Positions 39,547 through 48,748 of a DNA stretch of 64,000 nucleotides are shown one piece after another. This DNA comes from CAINDI01 sp037127585 (GTDB lineage Bacteria; Verrucomicrobiota; Verrucomicrobiia; Palsa-1439), in assembly GCA_037127585.1 (NCBI GenBank), contig JBAXYB010000003.1:1-64000 (forward strand), in the 5' to 3' direction. Under the pieces are notes generated by a model that did no database searches, was not told the DNA's origin, and saw only the letters and a list, made by a program, of their open reading frames with translations. Position 1 is the first letter of the stretch. Each line of letters starts with the position of its first letter. Position numbers and translations under genes: made by a program.

Positions 39547-40230
39547 CTATAACAACACGGCAGCGGTGACAGCCGGTTGGATGCAATCGGGGCCATCGTT
39601 CTGGGGTTTGTTCACGAGTGTGGCGACCGGGAAACCTACCATCTCCGCGGCCGGGTAGGGGACGAGCGCAGGCGTTAATTCGGCCGGTGTCCGTTCTTGC
39701 GAACTTAGCCACAAGTCGTAGAACTTTGGCTGGAGAATTACCGGCATTCGGTCGTGGACTGATTGCACGACGGCATTGGGTGTCGTCGTAATTAGACAGC
39801 ACGATACGATCTCTTGGCCGGTCGGATCGCGCCAGACATCCCACAATCCAGCGAACGCAAATACGGCTTTCGATTTTAAGCGGAAGTAGTATGGGGTTTT
39901 CGGTTTGGTCGGTTTCCACTCGTAGAATCCATCGGCCAACACCAGGCAGCGCCGGCGTTTCAGCGGCCCGCGAAAACTGGGCTTCTCGGCGATCCCTTCA
40001 CACCGGGCATTCGCGAGCTTATTGCCGATGGTCGAGTCTTTCGCCCACGTCGGGATTAAACCCCATTTGGCTTTGCTCACTTCGAGTTTTCCATCGTTCA
40101 AGACAACGACGACCGGCTGCGATGGACAGATGTTAAAGCGTGGGCTGACTGCGGCCGATTCGGGTTTGAGGCCGGTAATCGAATCGGTCAATCCGCGCAC
40201 GTCGACGGTCAGTGTAAAGCGTCCGCACAT
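39547..40230 (-). CDS. yedK: SRAP-domain protein (HMCES/YedK family)
   Basis: A 227-residue protein that shields abasic sites in single-stranded DNA by a covalent thiazolidine link through Cys2. All active-site landmarks are present: MCGRFT (Cys2), NARCE (Asn), GFYEWK (Glu) and SVHDRMPVIL (His). The length matches YedK (about 222). It is monocistronic with its own promoter, and the -10 box lies 6 nt before the ATG. Confidence 0.95.
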   Translation of the reverse strand: MCGRFTLTVDVRGLTDSITGLKPESAAVSPRFNICPSQPVVVVLNDGKLEVSKAKWGLIPTWAKDSTIGNKLANARCEGIAEKPSFRGPLKRRRCLVLADGFYEWKPTKPKTPYYFRLKSKAVFAFAGLWDVWRDPTGQEIVSCCLITTTPNAVVQSVHDRMPVILQPKFYDLWLSSQERTPAELTPALVPYPAAEMVGFPVATLVNKPQNDGPDCIQPAVTAAVLL

Positions 40231-40236
40231 GCCAGT

Positions 40237-40265
40237 GAATTACCGGAGTGGGTGTGGGGAGTCAA
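40237..40265 (-). promoter_or_regulatory. sigma70-type promoter of yedK
   Basis: On the minus strand TTGACT, 17 nt, TAATTC; only 6 nt separate the -10 box from the ATG, so the message is leaderless. Confidence 0.6.
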
Positions 40266-40388
40266 TGCTGCCGGACGATTCGGCAACGCTACTGCGTTCG
40301 CCTTAGCTTGTGGCTTTGATTTGGTTGGCAATCTTTGATGTCAATCCGCTACCATTCCGCTAACAGCAACTCAACCCTGGAGGCACCG

Positions 40389-40703
40389 ATGAAATACATG
40401 ATCTGTTGGAATGAACGTCCGCAAGGCTCAGCGTTGGAATATGAGAATGCCCAGAAGCGCATTCTGGAGATTTTCACGCAATGGAAAGCGCCCGCCAATT
40501 TCAAGATCGAGTTCTTCGTGGTGCGGGTGGGCGATTGGGGCGGGTATATGTTGGTGGACTGTGATGATCCGTTGACCGTCCACAAGTTCTGCTCGACCTA
40601 CCCGGCGTTTACCGTTGAGGCGCGCCCGGTGGTGCCGGTCATGGACGCGGTGCGAGTCGAATTGGAAGCGATGGCTTGGCGCGATGGATTGAAGAAGGGG
40701 TGA
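40389..40703 (+). CDS. DUF3303-like small protein
   Basis: A 104-residue soluble protein: MKYMICWNERPQGSALEYEN, then FKIEFFVVRVGDWGGYMLVD and YPAFTVEARPVVPVMDAVR. The pattern of a ferredoxin-like (dimeric alpha/beta-barrel) fold is typical of the DUF3303 family, function unknown. The ATG at 40389 has TGGAGG 6 nt upstream; an earlier ATG lacks one. Confidence 0.78.
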   Translation: MKYMICWNERPQGSALEYENAQKRILEIFTQWKAPANFKIEFFVVRVGDWGGYMLVDCDDPLTVHKFCSTYPAFTVEARPVVPVMDAVRVELEAMAWRDGLKKG

Positions 40704-40720
40704 CGGTCGCGTATCCCCCA

Positions 40721-40749
40721 GAACACGCCTCGCAGAGGCGTGGCTACAC
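40721..40749. repeat. half unit of the GCTACAC palindromic repeat
   Basis: ACGCCTC-GCA-GAGGCGT followed by GGCTACACC: one hairpin half of the repeat seen complete at 5650 and 56464. Confidence 0.7.
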
Positions 40750-40824
40750 CGGATGACGGAACGCAATCGCGCGCCGGTTGCTCCGTGTTGCTGGGTCTGA
40801 TAATATCCCGCGCGGATCGCAACT

Positions 40825-42648
40825 ATGAATTCTCTCTGGCTCATTATTGTTTCGGCGGCGGCTTTTGCTGTGGCGTACCGGTTCTACGGGGCGTTTCTGG
40901 CGGCGAAGGTCGCGGTGTTGGATGATTCCCGGGCGACACCGGCGCACCGACTGAAGGACGGTGTGGATTATCATCCGACGAATAAGCTCGTGTTGTTCGG
41001 GCATCATTTCGCGGCGATTGCGGGGCCGGGGCCGTTGGTGGGGCCGGTGTTGGCGGCGCAGTGGGGTTACTTGCCGGGGTTTACTTGGATTGTGGTGGGG
41101 GCGTGTCTGGCGGGGGCGGTGCATGACTTTGTGATTTTGTGGGCATCGGTCCGGCAGGATGGGTTGACGTTGCCGAAGATCGCGCGGGCCAACATCGGGC
41201 CGGTGGCGGGGGTGACGACGAGTGTGGCGACGTTGTTCATCATCGTGTGTACGTTGGCGAGCGTGGGGATTGTGGTGGTGAATGCGTTGGCGGAAAGCTC
41301 GTGGGGGATGTTCACGATTATTGTGACGATACCGGCGGCGCTGATTACCGGGTTGTGGATGTACAAGATTCGTCCGGGAAAGGTGACGGAGGCGTCGATT
41401 ATCGGGGTGACGATTGTGCTGGCGGGGGTGTTGTTCGGGAAACCGTTTGCGGAATCGGGAATGGCCGGGTCGCTGTTGTTCTCGAAGCAGACGTTGTCGA
41501 TCATGTTGCCGGTGTATGCGTTCATCGCGGCTAGTTTGCCGGTGTGGGTTTTGATGTGTCCGCGAGATTATTTGAGTTCGTATATGAAGATCGGCGTGAT
41601 GGTTGTGCTCGGGGTGGGGATTTGTGTGGCGCATCCGACGTTGAAGATGCCGGCGACCACGCCGTTTCTGCACGGCGGGGGGCCGGTGATTTCGGGGACG
41701 GTGTGGCCGTTCGTGTGCATCGTGATTATGTGCGGGGCTATCTCGGGATTTCATGCGTTGATCGCCTCGGGGACGACGCCGAAGATGTTGAATAAGGAGT
41801 CGGATATTAAGCCGATTGCGTATGGCGCGATGGTGATCGAGGGGTTTGTGGCGATCACGGCTTTGATCGCGGCGTGTGCGCTGGAGCCGGGGGATTATTT
41901 TGCGATTAATGTGGCGAAGGAGAAGCATGCGGCCATCGTGCAATCGGTGGCGGCGAATCAGCAGTGGGATATTTCACCGCGGGAGTTGCCGGCGTTGGAG
42001 GCGGGGACGGAGGAGAAGTTGGAGGGGCGCGTCGGCGGGGCGGTGACGTTGGCGGTGGGGATGGCGAAGGTGTTTTCGGCCGTGCCGGGGATGAAGCATT
42101 TGATGAGTTACTGGTACCACTTCGTGATCATGTTTGAGGCGTTGTTTATTTTGACGCTGTTGGAAACGGGGACGCGGGTGGCCCGGTTTGTCTTTCAAGA
42201 ATCAGCGACGGCGATTGGCGGGAAGCCGAAGTGGGGGATGAATATCGCGATGAGCGCGGCGGTGTGTTTGGCGTGGGGGTATCTGTTGTACTCCGGTAAT
42301 CTGAACATGCTGTGGCGGATGCTCGGCATCGCGAATCAGCTGTTGGCGACGATCGCGCTGGCGGTCGGGACGACGTATCTGCTCAATCACGCGCCGAAGC
42401 GCCGGTATGCGTTGTGTACCGGGATTCCGTTCGCATTCATTCTCGTCACGGTGCTTACGGCCGGCATTCAGAGTGTTCACCAATGGTGGGGGCAGATCGC
42501 GACGGCGCCGGCGAACGAAGTCTTTATGTTGCGGCTGACGTGCGTGTTGGCGAGCATCATGCAGGTGTTGACGGTCATCATCGCGTTGGATGCGATGCGC
42601 GTGTGGGTGAAGTCGCTGACCGGTGGGGCAGGGCGGCGAGTGGTCTGA
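40825..42648 (+). CDS. cstA: carbon starvation protein CstA family transporter
   Basis: A 607-residue polytopic membrane protein. CstA hallmarks: GHHFAAIAGPGPLVGPVLAAQWGY-type segment (KLVLFGHHFAAIAGPG), GAVHDFVILWASVRQDG, and SGFHALIASGTTPKML. CstA proteins take up peptides or pyruvate. The codons are unusually G-ending (GTG, TTG, GGG, GCG), different from the C-ending genes around 44-48 kb. ATG start after TTGCTC-17-TAATAT; no Shine-Dalgarno sequence. The stop is adjacent to that of the convergent hydrolase gene. Confidence 0.95.
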   Translation: MNSLWLIIVSAAAFAVAYRFYGAFLAAKVAVLDDSRATPAHRLKDGVDYHPTNKLVLFGHHFAAIAGPGPLVGPVLAAQWGYLPGFTWIVVGACLAGAVHDFVILWASVRQDGLTLPKIARANIGPVAGVTTSVATLFIIVCTLASVGIVVVNALAESSWGMFTIIVTIPAALITGLWMYKIRPGKVTEASIIGVTIVLAGVLFGKPFAESGMAGSLLFSKQTLSIMLPVYAFIAASLPVWVLMCPRDYLSSYMKIGVMVVLGVGICVAHPTLKMPATTPFLHGGGPVISGTVWPFVCIVIMCGAISGFHALIASGTTPKMLNKESDIKPIAYGAMVIEGFVAITALIAACALEPGDYFAINVAKEKHAAIVQSVAANQQWDISPRELPALEAGTEEKLEGRVGGAVTLAVGMAKVFSAVPGMKHLMSYWYHFVIMFEALFILTLLETGTRVARFVFQESATAIGGKPKWGMNIAMSAAVCLAWGYLLYSGNLNMLWRMLGIANQLLATIALAVGTTYLLNHAPKRRYALCTGIPFAFILVTVLTAGIQSVHQWWGQIATAPANEVFMLRLTCVLASIMQVLTVIIALDAMRVWVKSLTGGAGRRVV

Positions 42649-43428
42649 TCAGGGCGGTGGAACGAGGAGGCCTTGGAGTGCCCGGTCCAGCCAACCGAAA
42701 ACAACGACCGGCATGCCCTTCGTCCCGGTCACAATCGCGGTCCCTTGCAAGTTGCCGGTGCAAACGGTGAGTTCATTCTCCTCCACGGCTTGGCCGGCTT
42801 TCTTGCGCAATTCGAGGAGTCGCTTCGATGAAAGGAGCGAACCACGATCCTCGCTCGCGACCGCGATATGCAACGGCCGCTTGCCGATCTTGGTGATGAT
42901 GGTGTCGGTGCGGACGTCCTGAATGATGAGGCCGGGGCTGAACACCAGAATCGCCGCGATGTCTTCGTTAAATGCGGAGTAGCGCAATGCCAGATTCGCC
43001 CCGAGGTTCGCGCCCACAATGCCAATGCGCTGTTTGTTAATGCCGGGCTGTTCCGCCAGCCAGTCGAACGCGGCGTTGATGTCCATCAGCATGTCCTGAT
43101 AATCCTGCGGCTTGAAGCTGTGGTAGTCCACCAATTGCGGGCCGTCCGCCGTCAATCGCCGCTTGCTCTCCCCGTGGCCGCGCAAATCAATCGCCAACGC
43201 GGCGATGCCGTTTCGTTGCAAGGCCGGGGCGATCCCGCTCCACTCGTCGCGATTTTTGCCGAGCGAATGCAATAACACCACCGCGGGTGCGTTGTTGCTT
43301 TCCACCGGGTAGTAAGTCGCGGCAATGCCGAGATCATCGGTGGCGGTCACGTTGATGCTGCGCGCCGTGCCAGCATTCACCGCCACCGCCCCGATGCAGA
43401 TCAACGCGAGAAAAAGTCTTATGAACAC
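42649..43428 (-). CDS. exported alpha/beta hydrolase-fold protein with Asn at the nucleophile position
   Basis: A 259-residue protein with signal peptide (FIRLFLALICIGAVAVNA) and the alpha/beta hydrolase fold: VVLLHSLGKNRDEWSG, LAIDLRGHGES. At the nucleophile elbow, where homologues read G-x-S-x-G, it reads IVGANLGANLALRYS (codon AAC), so the catalytic Ser is Asn. It may be a non-catalytic binding protein or use a different residue. The start is GTG with a -10 TAAAGT only 6 nt before it. Confidence 0.8.
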   Translation of the reverse strand: MFIRLFLALICIGAVAVNAGTARSINVTATDDLGIAATYYPVESNNAPAVVLLHSLGKNRDEWSGIAPALQRNGIAALAIDLRGHGESKRRLTADGPQLVDYHSFKPQDYQDMLMDINAAFDWLAEQPGINKQRIGIVGANLGANLALRYSAFNEDIAAILVFSPGLIIQDVRTDTIITKIGKRPLHIAVASEDRGSLLSSKRLLELRKKAGQAVEENELTVCTGNLQGTAIVTGTKGMPVVVFGWLDRALQGLLVPPP

Positions 43429-43434
43429 GGCGCG

Positions 43435-43462
43435 ACTTTAACACAGGGTCAATCGAGCGCAA
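43435..43462 (-). promoter_or_regulatory. candidate promoter of the hydrolase-fold gene
   Basis: On the minus strand TTGCGC, 16 nt, TAAAGT, ending 6 nt before the GTG start. Confidence 0.45.
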
Positions 43463-43496
43463 CGGTATTCAAAAGTGTGTTCCGACCGGAAAACAA

Positions 43497-43520
43497 CAAG
43501 CCCCGCAATTGCGGGGCTTG
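43497..43520 (-). terminator. intrinsic terminator of the PEP-CTERM gene
   Basis: Perfect 12-bp inverted repeat CAAGCCCCGCAA/TTGCGGGGCTTG, followed on the minus strand by TTGTTTT, 24 nt after the stop codon. Confidence 0.85.
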
Positions 43521-43544
43521 TCGGTAATTGGATTGTCGGAAGGA

Positions 43545-44333
43545 TTACGTTTGGCGGCGGCGCAAGAACCACGCGCCCACCAAGCCACAGCCGACCAACA
43601 CCATCGTCGATGGCTCAGGAACAATGGCGAGGTTGTTATAGAATGCGTCTTTGTTGCCGCCACTGCCGGCGTTGAAGTTAAACAGACGAATCCGGTCGAT
43701 ACCGCCGGAATTATTCAAACCGATGTTGGAGAAGAAGCTGTTGGTGCCGCCGTTGGAACCGTTCAGACTGCCGACCGTCAAATCCATCGTGTCGCCCGTG
43801 CCCGTCAAGGTGAAGGTCAGTCGCAGACCGTCGCCGGTAAACGGAACGCCAGAGGCAGTGCCAGAGGCGGTTTGAATCGTGTAGCTGGTCTGGCCGCCAG
43901 TAAAGAAAAACTCGATTCGATTCTGACTGCTGGAGTTCTGGAGTCCGAGTCCAACCGTCGCGCCGTTATCAATGAACCCATTGTCCAGATCAATGACTAC
44001 GCTTTGTCCCAGGCTCAGCGCGCCGATGAAGGGTCGGGTCGCATCGGCTGTTGCACTAGTGTTTGCAAACATCCCCCACGCTTGGCCGCTGGTATTAATG
44101 CCGCCGCTGGTGCCGCCAGCGTTGGATGTCGAGTTTCCGAGAAACTGGCCACTATTGACCGGCGAACCAAAAATCCAATTGCCAAAACCGGTGCCAGCGT
44201 TTGCTCCGTTCGTCCACGTACCGCCAGCGTAATTGCCGGCATTATCGGAGGCTGGGGTTGAGGCGTGACTCGTCACCGCGAAGAGTGCACTGGCTAAAGT
44301 TCCCAACAAGAGTTGCTTCATGACGACTTTCAT
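43545..44333 (-). CDS. PEP-CTERM sorting domain protein
   Basis: A 262-residue secreted protein: N-terminal signal MKQLLLGTLASALFAVTSHA, a Gly/Asn/Ser/Thr-rich beta domain (GQSVVIDLDNGFIDNGATVG, RIEFFFTGGQTSYTIQ), and a complete C-terminal sorting signal VPEPSTMVLVGCGLVGAWFL followed by RRRQT. It should be recognised by an exosortase (EpsH type), not encoded in the window. AGGGAG lies 9 nt before ATG. It has its own promoter and terminator. Confidence 0.95.
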   Translation of the reverse strand: MKVVMKQLLLGTLASALFAVTSHASTPASDNAGNYAGGTWTNGANAGTGFGNWIFGSPVNSGQFLGNSTSNAGGTSGGINTSGQAWGMFANTSATADATRPFIGALSLGQSVVIDLDNGFIDNGATVGLGLQNSSSQNRIEFFFTGGQTSYTIQTASGTASGVPFTGDGLRLTFTLTGTGDTMDLTVGSLNGSNGGTNSFFSNIGLNNSGGIDRIRLFNFNAGSGGNKDAFYNNLAIVPEPSTMVLVGCGLVGAWFLRRRQT

Positions 44334-44411
44334 TGTGGTTTTCTCCCTATGCTGATTACTTGTTTTGCTGCGTCGATACCGTCACTTGGTAAAGCGGTCT
44401 ATCTGGAGTGT

Positions 44412-44440
44412 TAATTACTCATCCACCCGATGACTGTCAA
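44412..44440 (-). promoter_or_regulatory. candidate promoter of the PEP-CTERM gene
   Basis: Perfect -35 TTGACA, 17 nt, weak -10 TAATTA on the minus strand. The 5' leader is about 70 nt. The divergent aldolase gene starts 57 nt away. Confidence 0.4.
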
Positions 44441-44496
44441 TAGTTTTTTTGAATTTGTTTGCCCTCGGTAGCGGCTTTGCTAGTCTCGCGGCGCCG

Positions 44497-45333
44497 ATGA
44501 ATCTCGATCTTCTCAATACCATTACCGCGCTCTCCCACGAATTCGGCACCCCAGATTTCGTCAAAGGCGGCGGCGGCAACACCTCCTGCAAAACCGCCGA
44601 CACACTCTGGGTCAAACCGTCCGGCACCACGCTGGCAGGCCTCACGCCGGCAACGTTCGTGGCCATGGACCGGCAGAAACTCGCGCGCCTGTACGTCGCG
44701 GCGATACCGGTCGAATCGCAGGCCCGTGAATCACTCGTCAAAGATCTGATGGCCGCCGCCGTCAAGCCAGATTCCAATGGCCGCCCGTCGGTCGAAGCGC
44801 CGCTGCACGATATTCTGTCCGGCGCATTTGTCGTCCATACGCATTGCACCCTCGTCAACGGTCTGACCTGCGCCCGGCAAGGTGCGGCGGCTTGTGCGCG
44901 ACTGTTTCCGGAAGCGCTGTGGATTCCGTACATCGATCCCGGTTTCACTCTTTGCATGGATGTGCGGCGGCGGCTGCACAACCAACGGCTCGTCATCCTC
45001 GAGAATCACGGCATCTTTGTGGCCGGTGACACCGCGGAAGAAATCCGCGGCACCTATCAACGCGTCCTCGGCGCTTTGCGGACCGAGTACGCCAAAGCCG
45101 GCATCTCGACCGATTTAAAACCCGGCAAGCTTCCCGCCGAACCCGAGCCCGTCACGCCAGATCATATGGTGTACATGAAACACCCGAAGCTCGGCCCAGA
45201 GATGGCGGCCGACTGCGCCCTCATCCGGCAACTCGCGGACGCCTTTGGTGGAATGCAACTTCTCGATGACCGCGCCCAGCAGTTCATCCGCGAATGGGAA
45301 GTCGAAGCCTACCGGTCAAAACAAGTGGCATGA
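44497..45333 (+). CDS. class II aldolase/adducin-family protein (rhamnulose-phosphate-aldolase-like)
   Basis: A 278-residue zinc aldolase. Family landmarks: GGGGNTSCKTADTLWVKPSG (phosphate loop), the metal pair in VVHTHCTLVNG and a third His in VILENHGIFVAGD. It is like the N-terminal domain of RhaD/AldH-type proteins, which cleave L-rhamnulose 1-phosphate to DHAP and lactaldehyde; L-rhamnose isomerase two genes downstream supports this. A weak TTGCCC-16-TAGTCT precedes the ATG by 10 nt. An upstream ATG in frame (44449) is not supported. Confidence 0.85.
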   Translation: MNLDLLNTITALSHEFGTPDFVKGGGGNTSCKTADTLWVKPSGTTLAGLTPATFVAMDRQKLARLYVAAIPVESQARESLVKDLMAAAVKPDSNGRPSVEAPLHDILSGAFVVHTHCTLVNGLTCARQGAAACARLFPEALWIPYIDPGFTLCMDVRRRLHNQRLVILENHGIFVAGDTAEEIRGTYQRVLGALRTEYAKAGISTDLKPGKLPAEPEPVTPDHMVYMKHPKLGPEMAADCALIRQLADAFGGMQLLDDRAQQFIREWEVEAYRSKQVA

Positions 45334-45432
45334 GATGAAGTTTGTAGTCAGGCACGTAGCATCAGCGGAGTGCCGTTCGCGGGAAACGCCACTGCGCCGG
45401 GCTGCGTGGCTTACTACAAACAGGAAGTCAGC

Positions 45433-46650
45433 ATGAATCAACGCGTCTGGTGGTGGGTCGGCGGCGGTGCGATTGTTATCGCGTTTCTCTGGTTCGCGAC
45501 GTTTGCGCTCCGAAATCCTTCAAATGATTCCACGAACGATGCGACTGGTTTAGCGGTGGAGTCGTCACCTCAGGTTCGACCCCGGCCCACAGCAATTGCA
45601 GAAGAGACGCCTGCGACAGATTTCACGTCGAGTGAATCCGGAGCTTTCACCAACGCTGCTGATATTTATCGGCGTGCCTTCAAGCTTGTAGATGAATTAG
45701 GTAGGTCGAACCAAGCGTTGCTTGCCAATTGGACGACAAACCTCGATGAAGCCGTCAGGGCGGAATTGTGTGAGAAAATTCGTCCGATCTGCGACTTGAT
45801 GCGTGAAGCTGCCGTTGTGACCAACTGCGACTGGGGAATCGTACAACACACCATAAAGACCGCGGTACCTTTCTTGGGTTCCGCCCGGAATCTGGCGCGT
45901 GTCGGCATTTGGAGCGCGGCCAACTGCCAGGAAGATTCTGCTGCTGCCAGCGACGATCTCGTGGCGTCTTTACAAGTTGGGAGGCAGGTTGATCAACATG
46001 GTTTGATTGGCTACCTCGTCGATATGGCGATCGAGACTCTGACCCTTGCGTGCGTCAGCTCCAATCTCTTCCGGTTTTCAGCGTCGGACCGCGAGCGTAT
46101 GGCCGTTATCATCGAGGATCCCAGTTTGTCTGAATTGCCTGGGCGAGCCGTCCAAATGGAATCAGAGATGCTTGAGCGATACCTTGCTGAGTTAGCGGCC
46201 AAGCCGGTGAGTGAGGCCAATGAGGAATTGGCAAACATCATCAGCTTCTCTGAAGACAATGTGCCGCATGTCGATTTTCCAACTGCAATGGTTGCCTTCA
46301 AACAGGTGATTGCTGTTCAGCGGGAACTTGTCGAGGCACTGGCGTCTCCTGAGAAGTACGACGAGTGGTATCGGCATTACACCGAAGTAAAGGCATCTAG
46401 CCCGATCGCAAAACTCAGCTTGGACGTCTACGAGATCTGGGTGGATAAGGTGCGACGCTATGCCGCCAATCGGGCCATTGTGCTCGCGGCACTGGCGGTG
46501 GCGTCTGGTGGTGTCGACGCGCTGGCCGCGCACGTCGATCCAACCACTGGGGAGTCGCTTGGTTACCGGCAGATTTCTGGTGGTTTTGAATTGCAGTCTG
46601 AGTACAAGGTCAACGATAAACCGATGAAGGTATTTTTCCCGATGCCCTGA
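45433..46650 (+). CDS. membrane-anchored protein of unknown function between two rhamnose genes
   Basis: A 405-residue protein with one N-terminal helix (VWWWVGGGAIVIAFLWFATF) and a long helical extracytoplasmic domain (AADIYRRAFKLVDELGRSNQ, LVASLQVGRQVDQHGLIGYL, MAIETLTLACVSSNLFRF). I have seen this kind of helical anchored protein, with a LV...L..A......L...LV..A pattern, in many planctomycete and verrucomicrobial genomes without assigned function. The start ATG follows AGGAAG. Codon use is less GC-rich than the two flanking genes, so it may have been inserted between them. Confidence 0.72.
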   Translation: MNQRVWWWVGGGAIVIAFLWFATFALRNPSNDSTNDATGLAVESSPQVRPRPTAIAEETPATDFTSSESGAFTNAADIYRRAFKLVDELGRSNQALLANWTTNLDEAVRAELCEKIRPICDLMREAAVVTNCDWGIVQHTIKTAVPFLGSARNLARVGIWSAANCQEDSAAASDDLVASLQVGRQVDQHGLIGYLVDMAIETLTLACVSSNLFRFSASDRERMAVIIEDPSLSELPGRAVQMESEMLERYLAELAAKPVSEANEELANIISFSEDNVPHVDFPTAMVAFKQVIAVQRELVEALASPEKYDEWYRHYTEVKASSPIAKLSLDVYEIWVDKVRRYAANRAIVLAALAVASGGVDALAAHVDPTTGESLGYRQISGGFELQSEYKVNDKPMKVFFPMP

Positions 46651-46670
46651 ACTTTGAAAGGAACAATCTT

Positions 46671-47918
46671 ATGAGTAAACCCTACCAACACGCCCAACAA
46701 GCCTACGCCGAACTCAACGTCGACACCAAGAAAGCGATTAAACAAGCGCTTGCCATTCCGATCTCGATGCACTGCTGGCAGGTGGACGACGTTACCGGCT
46801 TCGAAGTGAAAGAGGAAGGCCTGGCCGGCGGCGGCATCATGGCGACCGGCAATTATCCTGGTCGCGCCCGCAATCCCCAAGAAGCCCGGCAGGATTACGA
46901 GCAGGTCTTGAAACTCGTCCCCGGCACGCTCCGTCTCAACATCCACGCCTGCTACGCCGAGACTGCCGGCAAGGTCGTCGACCGCGACGCGCTCGAACCG
47001 AAACATTTCGCCAACTGGATGGCGTGGGGCAAACAGCAGGGCGTCAAACTTGATTTCAATCCGACGTTCTTCGCGCATCCGAAAGCGAACGACGGTTACA
47101 CGCTCAGTCATACCGGCAAGGCGACCCGGCAGTTCTGGATCAATCACGCCATTGCTTGCCGGAAGATTGCCGCCGCGATGGCCAAACACCAAGGCAGCCC
47201 GGCCATCGTCAACCACTGGATACCGGACGGCACCAAAGATTATCCCGCCGACCGGTGGACGCATCGCGCGCTCCTCACCGAATCCCTCGACGCCGTGCTT
47301 GCGAAGAAATTACCGGGCTGCGTCGATTACGTCGAAAGCAAACTCTTCGGTCTCGGCAGCGAAGAATACGTCGTTGGCTCCGCGGAATACTACAGCAGCT
47401 ATGCCCTCAGCCGCGGCATCGGCTACTGCCTCGACATGGGCCACTGGCATCCGACCGAAGAAATCTATGACAAGATTTCCGCGTACCTCCAGTTTCACAA
47501 AAAGCTACTCCTCCATGTCAGTCGTCCGATCCGCTGGGACAGCGACCACGTCGTCATCTTCAACGAAGCGTTAAAGAACGTCTTCCTCGAAATCCAGCGT
47601 GGCCGCGCGTGGGACCGAGTCGCGTTCGCCACCGATTACTTCGACGCCAGCATCAACCGCATCGCTGCCTACGCGATCGGCCTCCGTGCCACGCGCAAAG
47701 CGATTCTCTACGCGTTGCTCGATCCGAGTGCCGAGTTGCAGAAACTCGAAGCCACCGGCAACAACGCCGGCCGCCTCGCGTTGATGGAAGACATGAAGAC
47801 GATGCCCTTCGGTGCTGTCTGGGACGAAGCCTGCGACCAAGCCGGCATCCCGCACGACCGGCAATGGATGAATGCCGTGATGACGTACGAGGCGAAAGTC
47901 CAGTCGAAGCGAAAGTAG
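46671..47918 (+). CDS. rhaA: L-rhamnose isomerase
   Basis: A 415-residue TIM-barrel isomerase converting L-rhamnose to L-rhamnulose. Family motifs: SMHCWQVDDVTGFE, LNIHACYAE, NPTFFAHPKANDGYTLSH, VNHWIPDGTKDYPADR, CLDMGHWHPTE and HVSRPIRWDSDHVV, with the metal-binding Glu, Asp and His residues. AAAGGA lies 10 nt before ATG. No rhamnulokinase is seen in the window. Confidence 0.95.
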   Translation: MSKPYQHAQQAYAELNVDTKKAIKQALAIPISMHCWQVDDVTGFEVKEEGLAGGGIMATGNYPGRARNPQEARQDYEQVLKLVPGTLRLNIHACYAETAGKVVDRDALEPKHFANWMAWGKQQGVKLDFNPTFFAHPKANDGYTLSHTGKATRQFWINHAIACRKIAAAMAKHQGSPAIVNHWIPDGTKDYPADRWTHRALLTESLDAVLAKKLPGCVDYVESKLFGLGSEEYVVGSAEYYSSYALSRGIGYCLDMGHWHPTEEIYDKISAYLQFHKKLLLHVSRPIRWDSDHVVIFNEALKNVFLEIQRGRAWDRVAFATDYFDASINRIAAYAIGLRATRKAILYALLDPSAELQKLEATGNNAGRLALMEDMKTMPFGAVWDEACDQAGIPHDRQWMNAVMTYEAKVQSKRK

Positions 47919-48010
47919 TTCCGCCATATTGCGCGGCGTACAACCATCGACGAATATCTCAATTGGCAACTGGCGTGCACTGACTGGTTCGGTAATTGAA
48001 AAGGGAATGC

Positions 48011-48748
48011 ATGAACCAAACTAGCCTCAGCCAAGAATGGAATGCTCTCGCCCCGGCCTGGATCCGGGAATCACGCGAAGGTGCCAATCCGACCCGCAAC
48101 GGTTTGCTCGACCCACCCATGCTCGCGGCATGCGGCGATGTGACCGGGCTGCGGGTGCTGGATTGCGGCTGTGGCGAAGGCCGGTTCTGCCGGTTGCTCG
48201 CAGACCGGGGCGCGGCTTACGTCTTGGGACTCGATCTCTGCCGGCCGATGATCGAGGCCGCGGAAAAAATGAAGTCCGACCGGGTCGAGTACCGGGTCGC
48301 CAATGTGGAGGACTTGAGCTTTCTCGACAACGCGACGTTTGATCTCGTCGTGTCGTACTTGAACCAGTGCGACTTGCCGGATTTCGGGGCCAACAACCGG
48401 GAAGTATTTCGCGTGTTGAAGCCCGGCGGCAAATTCATCATCGCCAATCTGCATCCCATGCGGTCGGCAGTTGGCGGTTGGCATCAGGCCGCCGACGGGA
48501 CGAAACTCCATGTCATCCTCGACCGCTATTTTGAGGAAACCGAACGGCACTGGAAAATGTTGGGAGTCGAGTTCACGAACTTCCACCGCACGCTGGAGAC
48601 ATACACGCGGAGCTTCCGGGCGGCTGGTTTCAACATCACGGAAATCATCGAGCCCACGATCACGCCCGAACAATTGCAGCGCTTCCCGCAACTCGCCGAG
48701 GAACTCCGCGTGCCGAACTTCATTGTCTACGTCCTTCAGAAGCCCTGA
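48011..48748 (+). CDS. class I SAM-dependent methyltransferase
   Basis: A 245-residue Rossmann-fold methyltransferase: motif I VLDCGCGEGRFCRLLADRG, acidic residue in VLGLDLCRPMI, motif II/III FDLVVSYLNQCDLPDF and VLKPGGKFIIANLHP. Substrate unknown; the small insertion ending RVPNFIVYVLQKP is typical of the UbiE/Coq5-like superfamily. AAGGGA is 5 nt upstream of the chosen ATG. Confidence 0.9.
   Translation: MNQTSLSQEWNALAPAWIRESREGANPTRNGLLDPPMLAACGDVTGLRVLDCGCGEGRFCRLLADRGAAYVLGLDLCRPMIEAAEKMKSDRVEYRVANVEDLSFLDNATFDLVVSYLNQCDLPDFGANNREVFRVLKPGGKFIIANLHPMRSAVGGWHQAADGTKLHVILDRYFEETERHWKMLGVEFTNFHRTLETYTRSFRAAGFNITEIIEPTITPEQLQRFPQLAEELRVPNFIVYVLQKP

Noticed and set aside
40744..41943. 399-codon His/Arg-rich frame on the minus strand
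   Set aside because: Shadow of cstA, caused by its G-ending codons (GTG, TTG, GGG read backwards as CAC, CAA, CCC).
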